Positions 22,141 to 33,243 are shown, counted from the stretch's first letter. The stretch: DNA of 64,000 nt from Taudactylus pleione (GCA_031769625.1 JAUIMM010000088.1:8871501-8935500); one strand, 5' to 3'. Numbers and translations are program-made. Notes: generated from the letters alone by a model not told the origin.

Positions 22141-22789
22141 TAGAATAAAGGGCGTGATTTTGAGGTGGACGTAATTGAGAAGATATGATAATGTCGCAGC
22201 CTGTACAGAGACGACCATCGACTTTGTTTCTAATCCTCCATTTGCGTACAATGACACATCATCGGTCGCCCCATCAATCCTCTGAGTAACCCTAGGGTTG
22301 CACAGAATGTGCGTCAGAACTAAGACAGCGGAGCAAGTACCACTTCATACAAGGATGCAGTCACTGGCTGCAACACGCCCCAAAATGGTTGCAACACGCC
22401 TGCGTTTGACTCACCACCCCCATTACCTCCCACAAATGCTAACTACCTGTCAATCATTGTGCGTCCAAATCCACACTACGACCGCCGTCCTTAATCCACC
22501 GTGGCACATGCGCGGTGCAACTCTGACACGTGCGCAGTAGTAAAAACATTGGCCAACTGCGCAAACATCAGCATTGCGCCAACATCTGAATCAGGATGTT
22601 TTATACTTCACTCAGGTCTCTCAGTGCTGCCTGATTGCTCGTTCTACCTCAGGGGAATTGTGATTTCTATCATCCCTTTAATTCGGAACACATATGACTC
22701 TGTGGCTGGCTGACTTCAAGTCTCCATTTCACCTGGTTTTCATCAAAGAAATTCACGTGTCCCAAATTGAATGGACAATATGCCAAGCC

Positions 22790-22793
<4 letters not shown>

Positions 22794-22838
<45 letters not shown>
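22794..22838. repeat. (TA)n microsatellite
   Basis: About 20 TA units; produces the spurious IYIYIY open frames on both strands. Confidence 0.98.
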
Positions 22839-22839
<1 letters not shown>

Positions 22840-23039
22840 CCACATGAACACATGTATCCAATGCTTAGGGGCTTACCATGTAATTTGCTGGAATTGGCAT
22901 AAATATAATTCCCGGTGCTGAAAAACAACTTTGGCCAGTAATATACAGAACTTACGATGAAGCTGCGCAGTTATGATGTTCTATCCCTGTAGTAGTTACT
23001 ACTAAAGATAATGTAGATCCCCATAGTAATCTGACAGTA

Positions 23040-23300
23040 GTGTTGATAGTGAGTGCGCCCTCCCTTGCCCGCCCCCAGGCGGAGCTCTGCTCGCAGCACT
23101 GCACAGTGCTCACAGACAGTTACACATAATACACAGAGGGCTCTGTCTGTTCTGCTGCCTGACTTGGTGTAGTGCTGCGTCTGTCGTGTAATGTTATGTG
23201 TCCTGCATGGGCTGTGCGGGGAGTTGTGCGCTGGGAGGACAGCAGACTGGACGTGTCGAGAAGACAATGCATCTAACTGAGGTACACGGTACAAAGCTGT
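23040..23300 (+). promoter_or_regulatory. GC-richer unique block, possible promoter/first exon
   Basis: The only GC-richer stretch in the window that shows no inverted-repeat or transposon signature. It ends with ATGCATCTAACTGAG immediately followed by GTACAC (23267-23287): an ATG in acceptable context (A at -3), five codons and a donor-like GT. No TATA box or conserved peptide supports it. Could be an alternative first exon, with the minisatellite downstream in intron 1, or just chance. Confidence 0.2.
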
Positions 23301-23578
23301 CATGTGTCCATCCTGTAGCTCCCTTCTGTCTGCAAACTACCAACAAGTAGTCGCAGCTGTGATGTTTAACCTACTAGTTGTATGCTGCAAATGTGTCATG
23401 ATGTGTGGTTTTCTGTGGTAGTGATTGTTATTGTTATATATGTATTTAGTGTATTCTAGGTATGGGTGTCACATAGCCACTACTGATTAATATGGTGCTC
23501 ATGTTTTGGGGAGTACATGGTGTGCCCCAGCTATATTCTATACTGTGTCCCATAAAGTCACAGAGAGTCACTAGCAGT

Positions 23579-25155
23579 TCTTGTGCTCTTTGCTGTATAG
23601 CTCAGTGATGTAAGGATCTCTATATTCTCTGTGCTCTTTGCTGTATAGCTCAGTGATGTAAGGATCTCTATATTCTCTGTGCTCTTTGCTGTATAGCTCA
23701 GTGATGTAAGGATCTCTATATTCTCTGTGCTCTTTGCTCTATAGCTCAGTGATGTAAGGATCTCTATATTCTCTGTGCTCTTTGCTCTATAGCTCAGTGA
23801 TGTAAGGATCTCTATATTCCCTGTGCTCTTTGCTCTATAGCTCAGTGATGTAAGGATCTCTATATTCTCTCTGCTCTTTGGCTCAGTGATGTAAGGATCT
23901 CTATATTCTCTCTGCTCTTTGCTGTATGGCTCAGTGATGTAAGGATCTCTATATTTTCTCTGCTCTTTGCTGTATAGCTCAGTGATGTAAGGATCTCTAT
24001 ATTCTCTCTGCTCTTTGCTGTATAGCTCAGTGATGTAAGGATCTCTATATTCTCTCTGCTCTTTGCTGTATAGCTCAGTGATGTAAGGATCTCTATATTC
24101 TCTTTGCTGTATAGCTCAGTGATGTAAGGATCTCTATATTCTCTCTGCTCTTTGCTGTATAGCTCAGTGATGTAAGGATCTCTATATTCTCTCTGCTCTT
24201 TGCTGTATAGCTCAGTGATGTAAGGATCTCTATATTCTCTCTGCTCTTTGCTCTATAGCTCAGTGATGTAAGGATCTCTATATTCTCTGTGCTCTTTGCT
24301 CTATAGCTCAGTGATGTAAGGATCTCTATATTCTCTGTGCTCTTTGCTCTATAGCTCAGTGATGTAAGGATCTCTATATTCTCTGTGCTCTTTGCTCTAT
24401 AGCTCAGTGATGTAAGGATCTCTATATTCTCTGTGCTCTTTGCTCTATAGCTCAGTGATGTAAGGATCTCTATATTCTCTCTGCTCTTTGCTCTATAGCT
24501 CAGTGATGTAAGGATCTCTATATTCTCTCTGCTCTTTGCTCTATAGCTCAGTGATGTAAGGATCTCTATATTCTCTCTGCTCTTTGCTGTATAGCTCAGT
24601 GATGTAAGGATCTCTATATTCTCTCTGCTCTTTGCTGTATAGCTCAGTGATGTAAGGATCTCTATATTCTCTCTGCTCTTTGCTGTATAGCTCAGTGATG
24701 TAAGGATCTCTATATTCTCTCTGCTCTTTGCTGTATAGCTCAGTGATGTAAGGATCTCTATATTCTCTCTGCTCTTTGCTCTATAGCTCAGTGATGTAAG
24801 GATCTCTATATTCTCTGTGCTCTTTGCTGTATAGCTCAGTGATGTAAGGATCTCTATATTCTCTGTGCTCTTTGCTGTATAGCTCAGTGATGTAAGGATC
24901 TCTATATTCTCTGTGCTCTTTGCTCTATAGCTCAGTGATGTAAGGATCTCTATATTCTCTGTGCTCTTTGCTCTATAGCTCAGTGATGTAAGGATCTCTA
25001 TATTCTCTGTGCTCTTTGCTCTATAGCTCAGTGATGTAAGGATCTCTATATTCTCTCTGCTCTTTGCTGTATAGCTCAGTGATGTAAGGATCTCTATATT
25101 CTCTCTGCTCTTTGCTGTATAGCTCAGTGATGTAAGGATCTCTATATTCTCTGTG
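23579..25155. repeat. 48-bp minisatellite, ~33 copies
   Basis: Units of 48 bp (CTSTGCTCTTTGCTSTATAG then CTCAGTGATGTAAGGATCTC then TATATT). Nearly identical, differing mainly at two S positions; two units have 7-bp deletions (near 23872 and 24095). Because 48 is a multiple of 3 the minus strand stays open for 361 codons as a 16-residue repeat (TSLSYxAKSxENIEIL), but this has no protein character beyond periodicity. The high identity indicates recent expansion or ongoing homogenisation. Confidence 0.97.
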
Positions 25156-25299
25156 AATAAATTCCTCAGCTGTGGCATGGCTGAGATGCTTCATATAGTG
25201 ATGGATTTACACGGCACTTTCTGGATGGGCAGCGTATGATCAGTTTCTGATCAGCAAGTCCGCTGTAGCTGTGAGGAGGGGCTTTCATAGGAGTCTAAA

Positions 25300-26038
25300 G
25301 CTAGAGTCAATGTAATGGATCCGGCGAAAAAGTTTCGCCTATGAACAGCAGGTGGAAAAAAGTGCAGAATTGGGGTTTTGGGGTGCAACGTTCCGGGAAC
25401 CCCCATGCAGCCTTAAGACAGTCCCCCAAAGGTAAACTGTGTCAAATTATTCAAAAACACTTTAGAACACCCAAAAACAAGTACTTTCATTTTGGGGGCG
25501 AAAAAGTTAAAGGTTGGGGGACAAACTTAAAAACTAGCGAAATAGACTCAGGGGGGTCCCCCAAGTATGCCCCAGGAGATTTTTACTTTGCTGGTGCTTG
25601 CGGCAGGTGGAATTTTCACGATTTTTTTTAAACTTTACTTTAGCAACTTTAAATTTGCTACCCCCATTTTCAGGTACCCAAAATTTGCTGGGATTAGTTA
25701 TGTTAACCAAAAAAAAACTTAAATGCTATTCTTCATCCCTTATGCGAATACGCAAAACAGTACCTATTGAGACCATTTAAATACCCCAAATACCTTCAGC
25801 AGGCTAATTTGGGGGTATCCATAGTGAACCCCCATGTCAGTTCATATTTTGGGGGGTGTCAGGCTGATTACCCCATTTTGGAGAGGACTTCCGCCTGTTC
25901 AAGTTTCGCCAGGTGCCGTTTTTGCGTACCTTCAAATTGAATATGGGGAATCGCGAAAAGTTTCAAAACACGCGATACAGGCGAAAAGTCCGGCAGGCGA
26001 AAAAGCATCGCGGGTGCGAATCTAATTGAATACGGGCC
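25300..26038 (+). mobile_element. GCGAAAA-rich Harbinger-like MITE
   Basis: About 740 bp ending CTAATTGAATACGGGCC, the complement of GGCCCGTATTCAATTAG. Homologous to 12290-12695 (inverted) and 3860-4040. Rich in GCGAAAA, TTTCGCC and AATTGAATA words. The left end is not resolved; it may begin near 25290. Two short plus-strand open frames are incidental. Confidence 0.65.
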
Positions 26039-26554
26039 TATGTAAGTAAGATCTAACTCCCTATTACATCACTGATGTTATACTTGTTGCTGTCAGTCTC
26101 ACCTCTTTGAAGTCTTGTTGAGTCACCAAATTTGAGATTTTTTTTTTTTTGCTTTTCATTTATTGGTTATTATACTTTTTTACTACTTCATGTTGATTGT
26201 ATGTATGTGAAATATTGACCAGCAAAGTATGCCAGAGATGGGATAATTTAAGATTTCAGAAAGTCAGATTGGTGCTATTATTGATCTTTTTGCAAATATG
26301 CATATATTACCTGGAAACTGCTGCATAGGACCCACTTTTAGAAGATGAGCGGGTCCCATAGGGCACACTATAATCCACCCTAGCCAATCACCACCTGTAG
26401 TCTCTCCTGCCAATCGCAGCCTACAGTATCTACCTGCCCGCTCCACTGTATTTGTACAGAGGAATACCCCGGCCAGCCGCTGCAGGTCTAGGCAAGTCCT
26501 TGACTTTCAGTGGCGTTGCAGGCCCCGAACGCCCACAAACCGACAGCTGAGATC
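26039..26554. other. Unassigned
   Basis: Poly(T) at 26142-26152; otherwise nothing recognised. Confidence 0.4.
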
Positions 26555-26558
26555 TTAA

Positions 26559-26867
26559 GGGCCCCACACACAGGTTGTTCCGACGGATTGGTACGATATC
26601 GCTGCTGTATCGTTCCGTGTTTGGGTATGATATCGGCCAGTGCGCACTCCTGTGGGATCGTTTATCGCTCCTCCAGATCTTTCATGCTGCACAAGAGATA
26701 TGTAGAAGCGTTGTATGAACCCATGCAGCACTATGCGTGGGGCGAGGGGTGCGGGCATATCAGGTGGTTGGGCAGTGGATCGCTCCATGTGTGGTGACCT
26801 CCCAATATGTTGGTGGATTATTGGGCACCGCATCGCCGGCTACACATCGTACCGTGTGTAGTTGACT
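26559..26867. mobile_element. TTAA-type MITE
   Basis: Left TTAA at 26555-26558 followed by GGGCCCCACACACAGG; right end ACCGTGTGTAGTTGACTTTAG. Inner GGTACGATATCG and TACCGTGTG words are inverted between halves. Explains the opposed 95- and 92-codon open frames. Confidence 0.6.
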
Positions 26868-26870
26868 TTA

Positions 26871-27191
26871 GACAAGCAGGCAAGTGCTGGGGGTAGTCGG
26901 GAGGTTAGACCCAGGGAAACCACTGGAAGCAGAGATTTAAAAGTGGGAATGCAGGAGCCCAAATCCGGTGCGTTTGCACTCACAGACCTCCTGATCCGCT
27001 CCCCCCCTAATATCTACCCTTACCCCCCAACTGCCACCTGACCCCAGCACTGTACCAATCACTGTCTTGCCCCACCCTTCCATAATGTGTCGGGATCAAG
27101 AAACAGTGGATTAAGCGCCAACAAAGTTAGGGGACTCACAAATGTTTTCGCTCAGCGCGATCACTGATCATACATTGTTTTGTTAAGGAAC
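26871..27191. other. Unassigned
   Basis: C-rich tract at 27000-27075; no feature recognised. Confidence 0.35.
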
Positions 27192-27194
27192 TCA

Positions 27195-27665
27195 GGGCCT
27201 AATTCAGACCCGCTCGCAAGCGGGTCGATGGTGCCCTAATGCGCATGACGGTGGGAGCTCTGTCGTTGGCATGTGCGAGACCCGCGCGACAGCCAAGCTG
27301 TCGCTATGGGTCTCGCGCCAAAGGGGGCGTGCTGTCGATGGTGACTGACAGCACGCCCCCTTTGGTGGGTGTGTCGGGGGTGTTGCTGCCCAGACGGAGG
27401 CGTTCCCATGGGAACGCCTACCGTCTGGGGCCGGCCCCACTGACATCACTAGTGATGTCAGTGGGAGTGCTTTTGGCTCTGATAGAGCCAAAAGCACTCC
27501 TGGGCTTGCGGCAGCGAGACCCTACCGCAGGGTCTCGTCGCAAGCCCAATGGTCACGATGGTCTTGACCATCGCGACCATCTTTTTGGCCGCTCCATTTT
27601 TAGGTAGGAGGGCCCTGATTCAGAGCGAGCGCTCTGGTCAGAGCGTCCGGCTCTGAATCAGGCCC
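27195..27665 (-). mobile_element. Harbinger-type MITE, GGGCCTGATTCAGA family
   Basis: 471 bp, starting GGGCCTAATTCAGACCCGC and ending GGCTCTGAATCAGGCCC, TSD TCA (27192-27194, 27666-27668). The hairpin end is on the right here (27611-27665, GGCCCTGATTCAGAGC paired with GCTCTGAATCAGGCC), so orientation is opposite to 14543. Inner perfect palindromes GACATCACTAGTGATGTC and GGCGTTCCCATGGGAACGCC. Opposed 122- and 97-codon open frames are palindrome shadows. Confidence 0.9.
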
Positions 27666-27668
27666 TCA

Positions 27669-28294
27669 ATCTGGTAGGTAAATATATTTTAAATACAGAA
27701 AATGAATGTAGTGGATCATAAACTTTACAATTCAGAAACTCTTTATTCTTCCTTTCCGAAACACGTAATTCCATTTACAGTTTATAGGTTTCCAATCATC
27801 TGTAGAGAACTGCGAACCATGTTCATGCTCTATATAGATATAAATATAGTACAGTATATACAAACTGTAGATATATAGATATTCCAAACAGGCATCCAAG
27901 ATAGATATTGGCAAGCTTCTCACATGTAAAGTACAGCCAATGAAATGTATTGTCTTTGATCTTCACATTCAAATTTTTTTTTAGTTCATGAGTGGTCTTA
28001 AAATACATAGGGGGGAATTTAAATTAGCTGTGGTAATTTACTGTGACTAATTGATCCCCTGGGGGATATTCAATTAGCCCCGAAACCAGCAGTCATCTGG
28101 GATTTGTTTTTTTTACCTGGAAAAAAAATCAGTGGGCGGCACAGCTTCCCGCTTGCAGACACACAAACCATTGCATTAGCCCTATGGATTCTCTGACTAC
28201 CAGCCTCCGCAGTTGACCCCATTTACAGCCAGTTTGCTAGAGACTCAAAATTAGGCCCAAAATGTAATTTATATAATCTGTAACACATATACTA
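27669..28294. other. Unassigned, with one MITE-end fragment
   Basis: 28013-28080 (GGGGGGAATTTAAATTAGC and GGGGGATATTCAATTAGCC) resembles ends of the 35131 element. TATAGATATA-rich stretch at 27830-27880. Confidence 0.4.
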
Positions 28295-28475
28295 GTGATT
28301 CCCAACCTCAGTTTTCAAGGCACCCAACAGTCCAGGCTTTAAGGATATCCATGCTTGAGCAAATATGGTTTAATCAAAATGAATAAGGCACTAATTAATT
28401 CACCTGTGGTCATTTATAAATATCCTTAAAACCTGGACCGTTACGGTGCCTTGCGGAACGAGTCTGGCAACCACC
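28295..28475. mobile_element. hAT MITE, GGTTCCCAACC/TCAAGGC family, decayed
   Basis: Left GATTCCCAACCTCAGTTTTC then AAGGCACCCAACAGTCCAGG; right half has the inverted AAAACCTGGACCG-TACGGTGCCTTGCGG. Same family as 57747 and 21926. Termini eroded; no TSD. Confidence 0.65.
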
Positions 28476-28484
28476 GACATATAC

Positions 28485-28746
28485 AATTAGGCGCTGATGC
28501 AGAGTTGTACGTTCGTCTGTTTTCCGAGGGTATCTTGCCTGTTTTCACTCTGTGAACCAAGCGTACGCAAGTACGGGCGATGAAGAGTCGTACGCAAACC
28601 GCACAAATCTCCACTTGCCACTGAATTGGCATAACTGGGCTGTAATGGGGCATCCTCATGTAAACAAACTTCAGAGAGGGCAGGTGGACTGAATTGGGTG
28701 CTATGCAGATTTGAGCATGCATAAAAACATGCCTGTTTTCAGATGA
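28485..28746. mobile_element. Harbinger-like element, left part, host of hairpin insertion
   Basis: Begins GGCGCTGATGCAGAGTTGTACG, resembling family termini, and resembles 50441-51087 in the word order CCTG-TTTCAGA-CTTAT. It is interrupted at 28746 by the 1179-bp insertion and resumes at 29941 (GTCTTATGTCTGGTG). Confidence 0.45.
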
Positions 28747-29925
28747 CTGTGGAAAGAGAGAAAGAAAAGAATGTCCTCTTTGTTGGCGCACTATAATGTC
28801 ATGAATAAAATGTAACTTTTATTGTTGCTATTACAATAACGAAACTTCCATAAAGTGAAATATAGTGAGAATAATTAAAGATGTGGTTTAAAAATAACGC
28901 AACTTATTTATTTAGAAGCCAGCAGCAACATTTATCATTCCCCACACGGAGGTGATTACTGTAACTGAGATTTATTTGATCTTCCTCAGTTAACTTTACA
29001 TTGCTAGTTACATCTAACACTAGAGGAGACATCTATTATACCCCTTTTACACCGGAGTAAAACCCGGGTTATTGCAGGGTTAACCCGGGCAGCTCCCTGG
29101 TGTAAAAGGGGAGAGGGTTGGATCGCCGGGTGACCCAGCTATCCAACCCAGGTAACCAGCAGGGTTTTACATGGGCGTAGCCCGTGAAACCCTGCTTTGT
29201 GTACGGCGCACTCCGGGTCACGATGACCTGGAGTGCGCTGCTAGTCGGCCGATTGGTCCGGCTTCAGTGACGCTTGGAGATGAAGTCATCTCCAAGCGTC
29301 CACTTTCACGCCGGCAAAGCCGGGTCTATGCAGACCCGACTGCGGTGTGAGCGGCACCGACTCGGGAATATCCCGAGTGAGCGCCGGCTAAATTCCAGGT
29401 CTGATCCGGATAGGAACTTTGTTCCAACTCCGGATCAGACCCGGAATTTTGGTGGAAAAGGGGTATTAATGATTCATTATTTATCAGACCAGCAGTGCAC
29501 ACTTTAATCCTATTAAAATCTATTGGAATTTCATAGGTTTCATGAAAATGTATTCATACCTAGTGGGTAATCAATTACCAAATAATATACTTATTGTAAT
29601 AATCTAAATAGAGACACAAGACACCAGCCTTTTTTATTTAATTTCTTTTTAAACCACATCTTTAATTATTCTCACTATATTTCACTTTATGGAAGTTTCG
29701 TTATTTTAATAGCAACAATAAAAGTTAAATTTTATTCATGACTTTATAGTGCGCCAACAAAGAGGACATTCTTTTCTTTCTCTCTTTCCACAGTGATCCA
29801 ACATTGTCCTCGGCTGCCCCCCCTACTAGTTTACCATTCAATACATTGGTGAATTTCCTAATTTGGGGTTCTTATGCGAGTTATATTTAAGCATACCTAC
29901 TGGTGCAGAAGTTTTCCCTCTATAT
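28747..29925 (-). mobile_element. Hairpin-tail element, copy B, 15-bp TSD
   Basis: Bounded by an exact 15-bp direct repeat CCTGTTTTCAGATGA (28732-28746, 29926-29940). From right to left: a 132-bp tail (29794-29925), an arm (29632-29793), a spacer containing a nested MITE, and the inverted arm (28747-28908). The ~160-bp arms are about 95 percent identical by eye, sharing CTCTTTGTTGGCGCACTATA, ATGAATAAAATKTAACTTTT and TTCCATAAAGTGAAATATAG. Tail words GGGGGGGCAGCC-AGGACAA parallel GGGGGTGCTGCCAAGGTACAA in copy A (7855-7874). No reverse transcriptase or tyrosine recombinase remnant seen. Confidence 0.78.
29039..29465. mobile_element. TTA-flanked MITE nested in hairpin element
   Basis: 427 bp, ends TACCCCTTTTACACC and the complement of GGTGGAAAAGGGGTA, TSD TTA (29036-29038, 29466-29468), Harbinger-like. 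Internal palindromes AACCCGGGTT, TTAACCCGGG, GACGCTTGGAGATGA/TCATCTCCAAGCGTC and CTGATCCGGA/TCCGGATCAG. Related to 41866-42183. Confidence 0.8.
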
Positions 29926-29940
29926 CCTGTTTTCAGATGA

Positions 29941-31825
29941 GTCTTATGTCTGGTGTAATTGCCCACTGATAGTGATGACTGGTATCAAACAAAACTTATG
30001 GATAGAGGCGCCCCTGCTGCAAAGGGAGCAATTATCCCATCTAGAATTAAACTGCGCCTTAAGGCCAAGCTAAAAACAGTTATCCCTTTGCTTTTCTAGC
30101 CATTTATCTTATTTCCTCCCTGATGGGGGTATCACACGCGCGCTTTCAGTGTCATATTTAAAGCACGGTGTTAAATTGCTTCAAATTATAATATGTTTTT
30201 TAAAGAAGTAGCATGGAGAGGATACTCCACAAACCATTTATTCTGCTTTTGTCTGCAAAGTACTCTATGAAACACTCTCCAATTGAAATACATTATATTT
30301 GAGCAGACTGACACACAGAGCACTGTAAGTGCTCGTTACAAGCTGTGAGCTGAATAAGTGCCACATTTTCCAGCTGTGATAACAGCACTACAATAATTAA
30401 TTGTGAGGGTTCTGAAGCTGAGAAAGTGCCTGTGTGCCACTACCCTTAAAGTTGACCCTCCCATACACAACTCTTTTGCAGGGATATTTAGAATAATTTT
30501 GTTCTTGTGGGGGCATTTACATATCATTTTTTTTTTAATACCTACTTACATAAATATGTAGTAAGAATGTGGATTGAGAAGTCCTAGGCTGTTCTGGTGG
30601 GCGTGTGGATTAAAAAATGTTGAGTATTCATTAGCTGAAGCAGAACTGAAAGGGTCTGTTATTGGTGTACCCACTGCTTTCTGTGTGTACACTTAGAAAG
30701 CCATTGCGGTCAGTGACGTTATTGTAGGGGTGCTTCAGGAAGTAGTGAGGTGTAGTGGTAGCCCTTGTATATACACAAGTTTCCATCATCCTACATAAAA
30801 CAACGTTGTGTAAGCTTCCTCTCTCTTCTCTGTAAACACTGGAGAAGGATCTGAGTTTCTCAACAAAAAAGTGAAGGTAATTGGAGAGATTGATTGGTAT
30901 ACTAAAGGCTTGTTCCATGTATGAGCATTGGATATTTCTTCACTACAGTAAAATTGCCATCCTTTAACTGCAATCTGCTCTGTTCCAACATTAGCAAACA
31001 TGATCTTTAGTTGTTATAGAAAGTTGTGGGTGTATCTAGTACGGATTACCTAGGCACCTGTACCAGTAAATAGCCCAAAACTGTATGCCCTCCCCCCCAT
31101 AACTATTGACAAGCTAATCGATTACCTCAAAGCAGATTTTTTTGGGGGCTTTTATTAGAAATCGTTCAACAGGTGACCACTGCCAGACACTTTAGGTCTG
31201 AGTTAGGTTTTGGGGAGGGAACCGGGCGGTGACAATGCGATTGCACAGACCTGGGCTGGAACAAGTGCCGCTACTGATGATGACAAAATGATCTGGCCAC
31301 CAGGCTCAAATGCAGATTAGTCTAGCCAGAACATACTTCTCAGTGAGAACTTATTCATTGGAATACCGTGCACATAAGGTCGCCTGCTTCATAATGTAAG
31401 GAAAAGGAATACGTGAGAGAAAGATAACATTCTGCATTGGTTGGGTCAATCTTATTATTAAGATCTTATTCTTAAATTGACAGACATGATCGTAGCCAAT
31501 GGTGTCTCTAATGTTGAACTAAGGAACAAATTGGTATTGCAGAATCTGCTTCTTTGCTCAAGCATCAACATGCAGAGAAGATTGTGGGGAAAAATTTTTT
31601 TTTGTGACCAGCATATGTATGTTTCATAACATGGACAATTATCAAACCATTTTCTGGAAGAAAGTACACCGTCACAGCTAAGAGAAATCTACAACAATGA
31701 CAACTTAAGTACAGCGCCACCTATTGTTCCTCCAATGTAGCTTCCAGAGCAATAAGCCTGTAGCTGTTACCAAACTACAACTACAGTTGGAGGTAGTGAA
31801 GAGATGTTTAGCATTAGTGGGCAAT
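29941..31825. other. Mostly unassigned; one 72-codon minus-strand frame
   Basis: 30786-31001 on the minus strand encodes a 71-residue frame (MFANVGTEQIAVKGWQFYCS start) with aromatic-rich, protein-like composition; overlapping frame 30631-30918 is also open. No family recognised, no upstream continuation, so at best an old coding remnant. 31714-31728 (CAGCGCCACCTATTG) is a partial reverse-strand CTCF-like word. Confidence 0.25.
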
Positions 31826-32310
31826 GGGCCTGATTCATTACAGATCCCAACAGTGTACACAGATCGACCAATGATGCATGCTGCATATGCACCACAGTGC
31901 ATGACGGTGTGTGTGAGCTTGCATTACGATCGCACTGCGATCACCTAGGCAGATACAAAGCCATTGCAGGTCAAGGGACGAGACGTCAATGTTTGGGAGT
32001 GGTGACGGGGGAATGGTCAGAGAAACACTGGCGTGCCTATCCGTTTGAACGCCGTTGCGTGCATAAATTAGCCACTGCGATGGCATACGCAGCTTGAGTA
32101 CTCACTGCGTGTGATGACGTTAGCAATTTCTGAGTAAGGTCAGACCTGTCGTAATCGCGCGTTAGGTGCCGATGTTACTCGATGTTCCCAATGTATACGC
32201 AGCACTGCAAGGATATGCGAAAGTGGTAGTGGGAGTCTCTGCTGGCTTTGCGATTGCAAACAGCATATTTTCGCAGCAGGTCTGCGTGTGTGATCGCGTG
32301 AATCAGGCCC
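31826..32310. mobile_element. Harbinger-type MITE, GGGCCTGATTCA termini
   Basis: 485 bp, ends GGGCCTGATTCATTACAGATC and the complement of GATCGCGTGAATCAGGCCC; TSD AAT (31823-31825, 32311-32313). Rich in GCGATCGCA-like words (ACGATCGCACTGCGATC). Interior differs from the 14543 family, so a second subfamily. Confidence 0.85.
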
Positions 32311-32313
32311 AAT

Positions 32314-32995
32314 GAGATGAGATGTAAAGTAGGACTGGATTTCCAGGGCAAGAGCATGGGTGTAGGAGCGGACAGTTTAAGTAGCCTGATATGAAATTAT
32401 GCATTTAAAATGAATGGTCATGTATGCAGAACATTGTCATGATCTGAGCATGAAAGGGGATTGACTGCTGTAATTCAGGAAAGTATGTGTGGTAGCTCTT
32501 AATGTAAATGGCCATTATGTGACTGGTTATGAGGGCATGAAGCCTTTTCATCCAAATAGCATGTTGCGGGAAAACACCCAGGAATATGGGTACTTCATTT
32601 GGGTATGATAAAGGTTGATCTATACATCTTGCCCCTTGAGTTGTGACCATTTATTGTGTAAGCTTGTGAACACACACATGGTGCATAATTGTCGAGTTTT
32701 AAAAAGCCCACTCAGTGACTCAGTGCCTGGGGGATGTCACTGCAATCAGGTCATCATGGCTCCACCACCCCGCTATTCAATGCGCACACATAGGGCACTG
32801 GCTAGATTAGCAAGTCTCTGCCATTTATGATAATTCAGATGTTCCCCACTGTGCTTTGCTTGTGCTTAAGTAATGACCATTTCTGTGTTTTGTCTGAAAC
32901 ATGCGACCTACATGTGTACACTTGATGTTTTGATTCTTGTTCTGGGCTTGTTAAGTGCAAATGAATCATTACAATTTTTAAGGAAATGTGATAGA
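32314..32995. other. Unassigned
   Basis: No coding or repeat feature recognised. Confidence 0.4.
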
Positions 32996-32999
32996 TTAA

Positions 33000-33243
33000 T
33001 GCTGCCCATCCACTAGGCGATTAAACCTAGTGATGGAGCGATAACGACGGTCGTTATTGCTCCATCGCTTGGTAATCGCCTGCAAATTGGTCAGTAAAAG
33101 GTTAAACACGACCAGTGATGCGCGCGTCCGCTGGTAGTTTTTAACATCAATCATCGCCCGAATATGACGGTCAACCTGACGACTGCCGTCAGGTTGCTAT
33201 GTTCGGGGATGATTGATCTGCATACTCTGAACGTGCTAAAGAT
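33000..33243. mobile_element. TTAA-type MITE, right end unresolved
   Basis: TTAA at 32996-32999 followed by TGCTGCCCATCCACTAGGCG. Inner inverted pair TGATGGAGCGATAACG/CGTTATTGCTCCATCG (33033-33067) and CCTGACGAC/GTCGTCAGG-like pair (33173-33194). The right terminus is eroded or displaced by the MITE at 33247. Confidence 0.5.

Noticed and set aside
22670..22928. IYIYIY-containing short ORFs
   Set aside because: Translations of the (TA)n microsatellite at 22794-22838.
24093..25178. 361-codon repeat protein on the minus strand
   Set aside because: Exact product of a 48-bp tandem repeat whose length is a multiple of three; ends where a 7-bp deletion shifts frame; no start context, domain or selection signature.
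27204..27607. 122- and 97-codon frames on opposite strands
   Set aside because: Palindrome-rich interior of another MITE copy.
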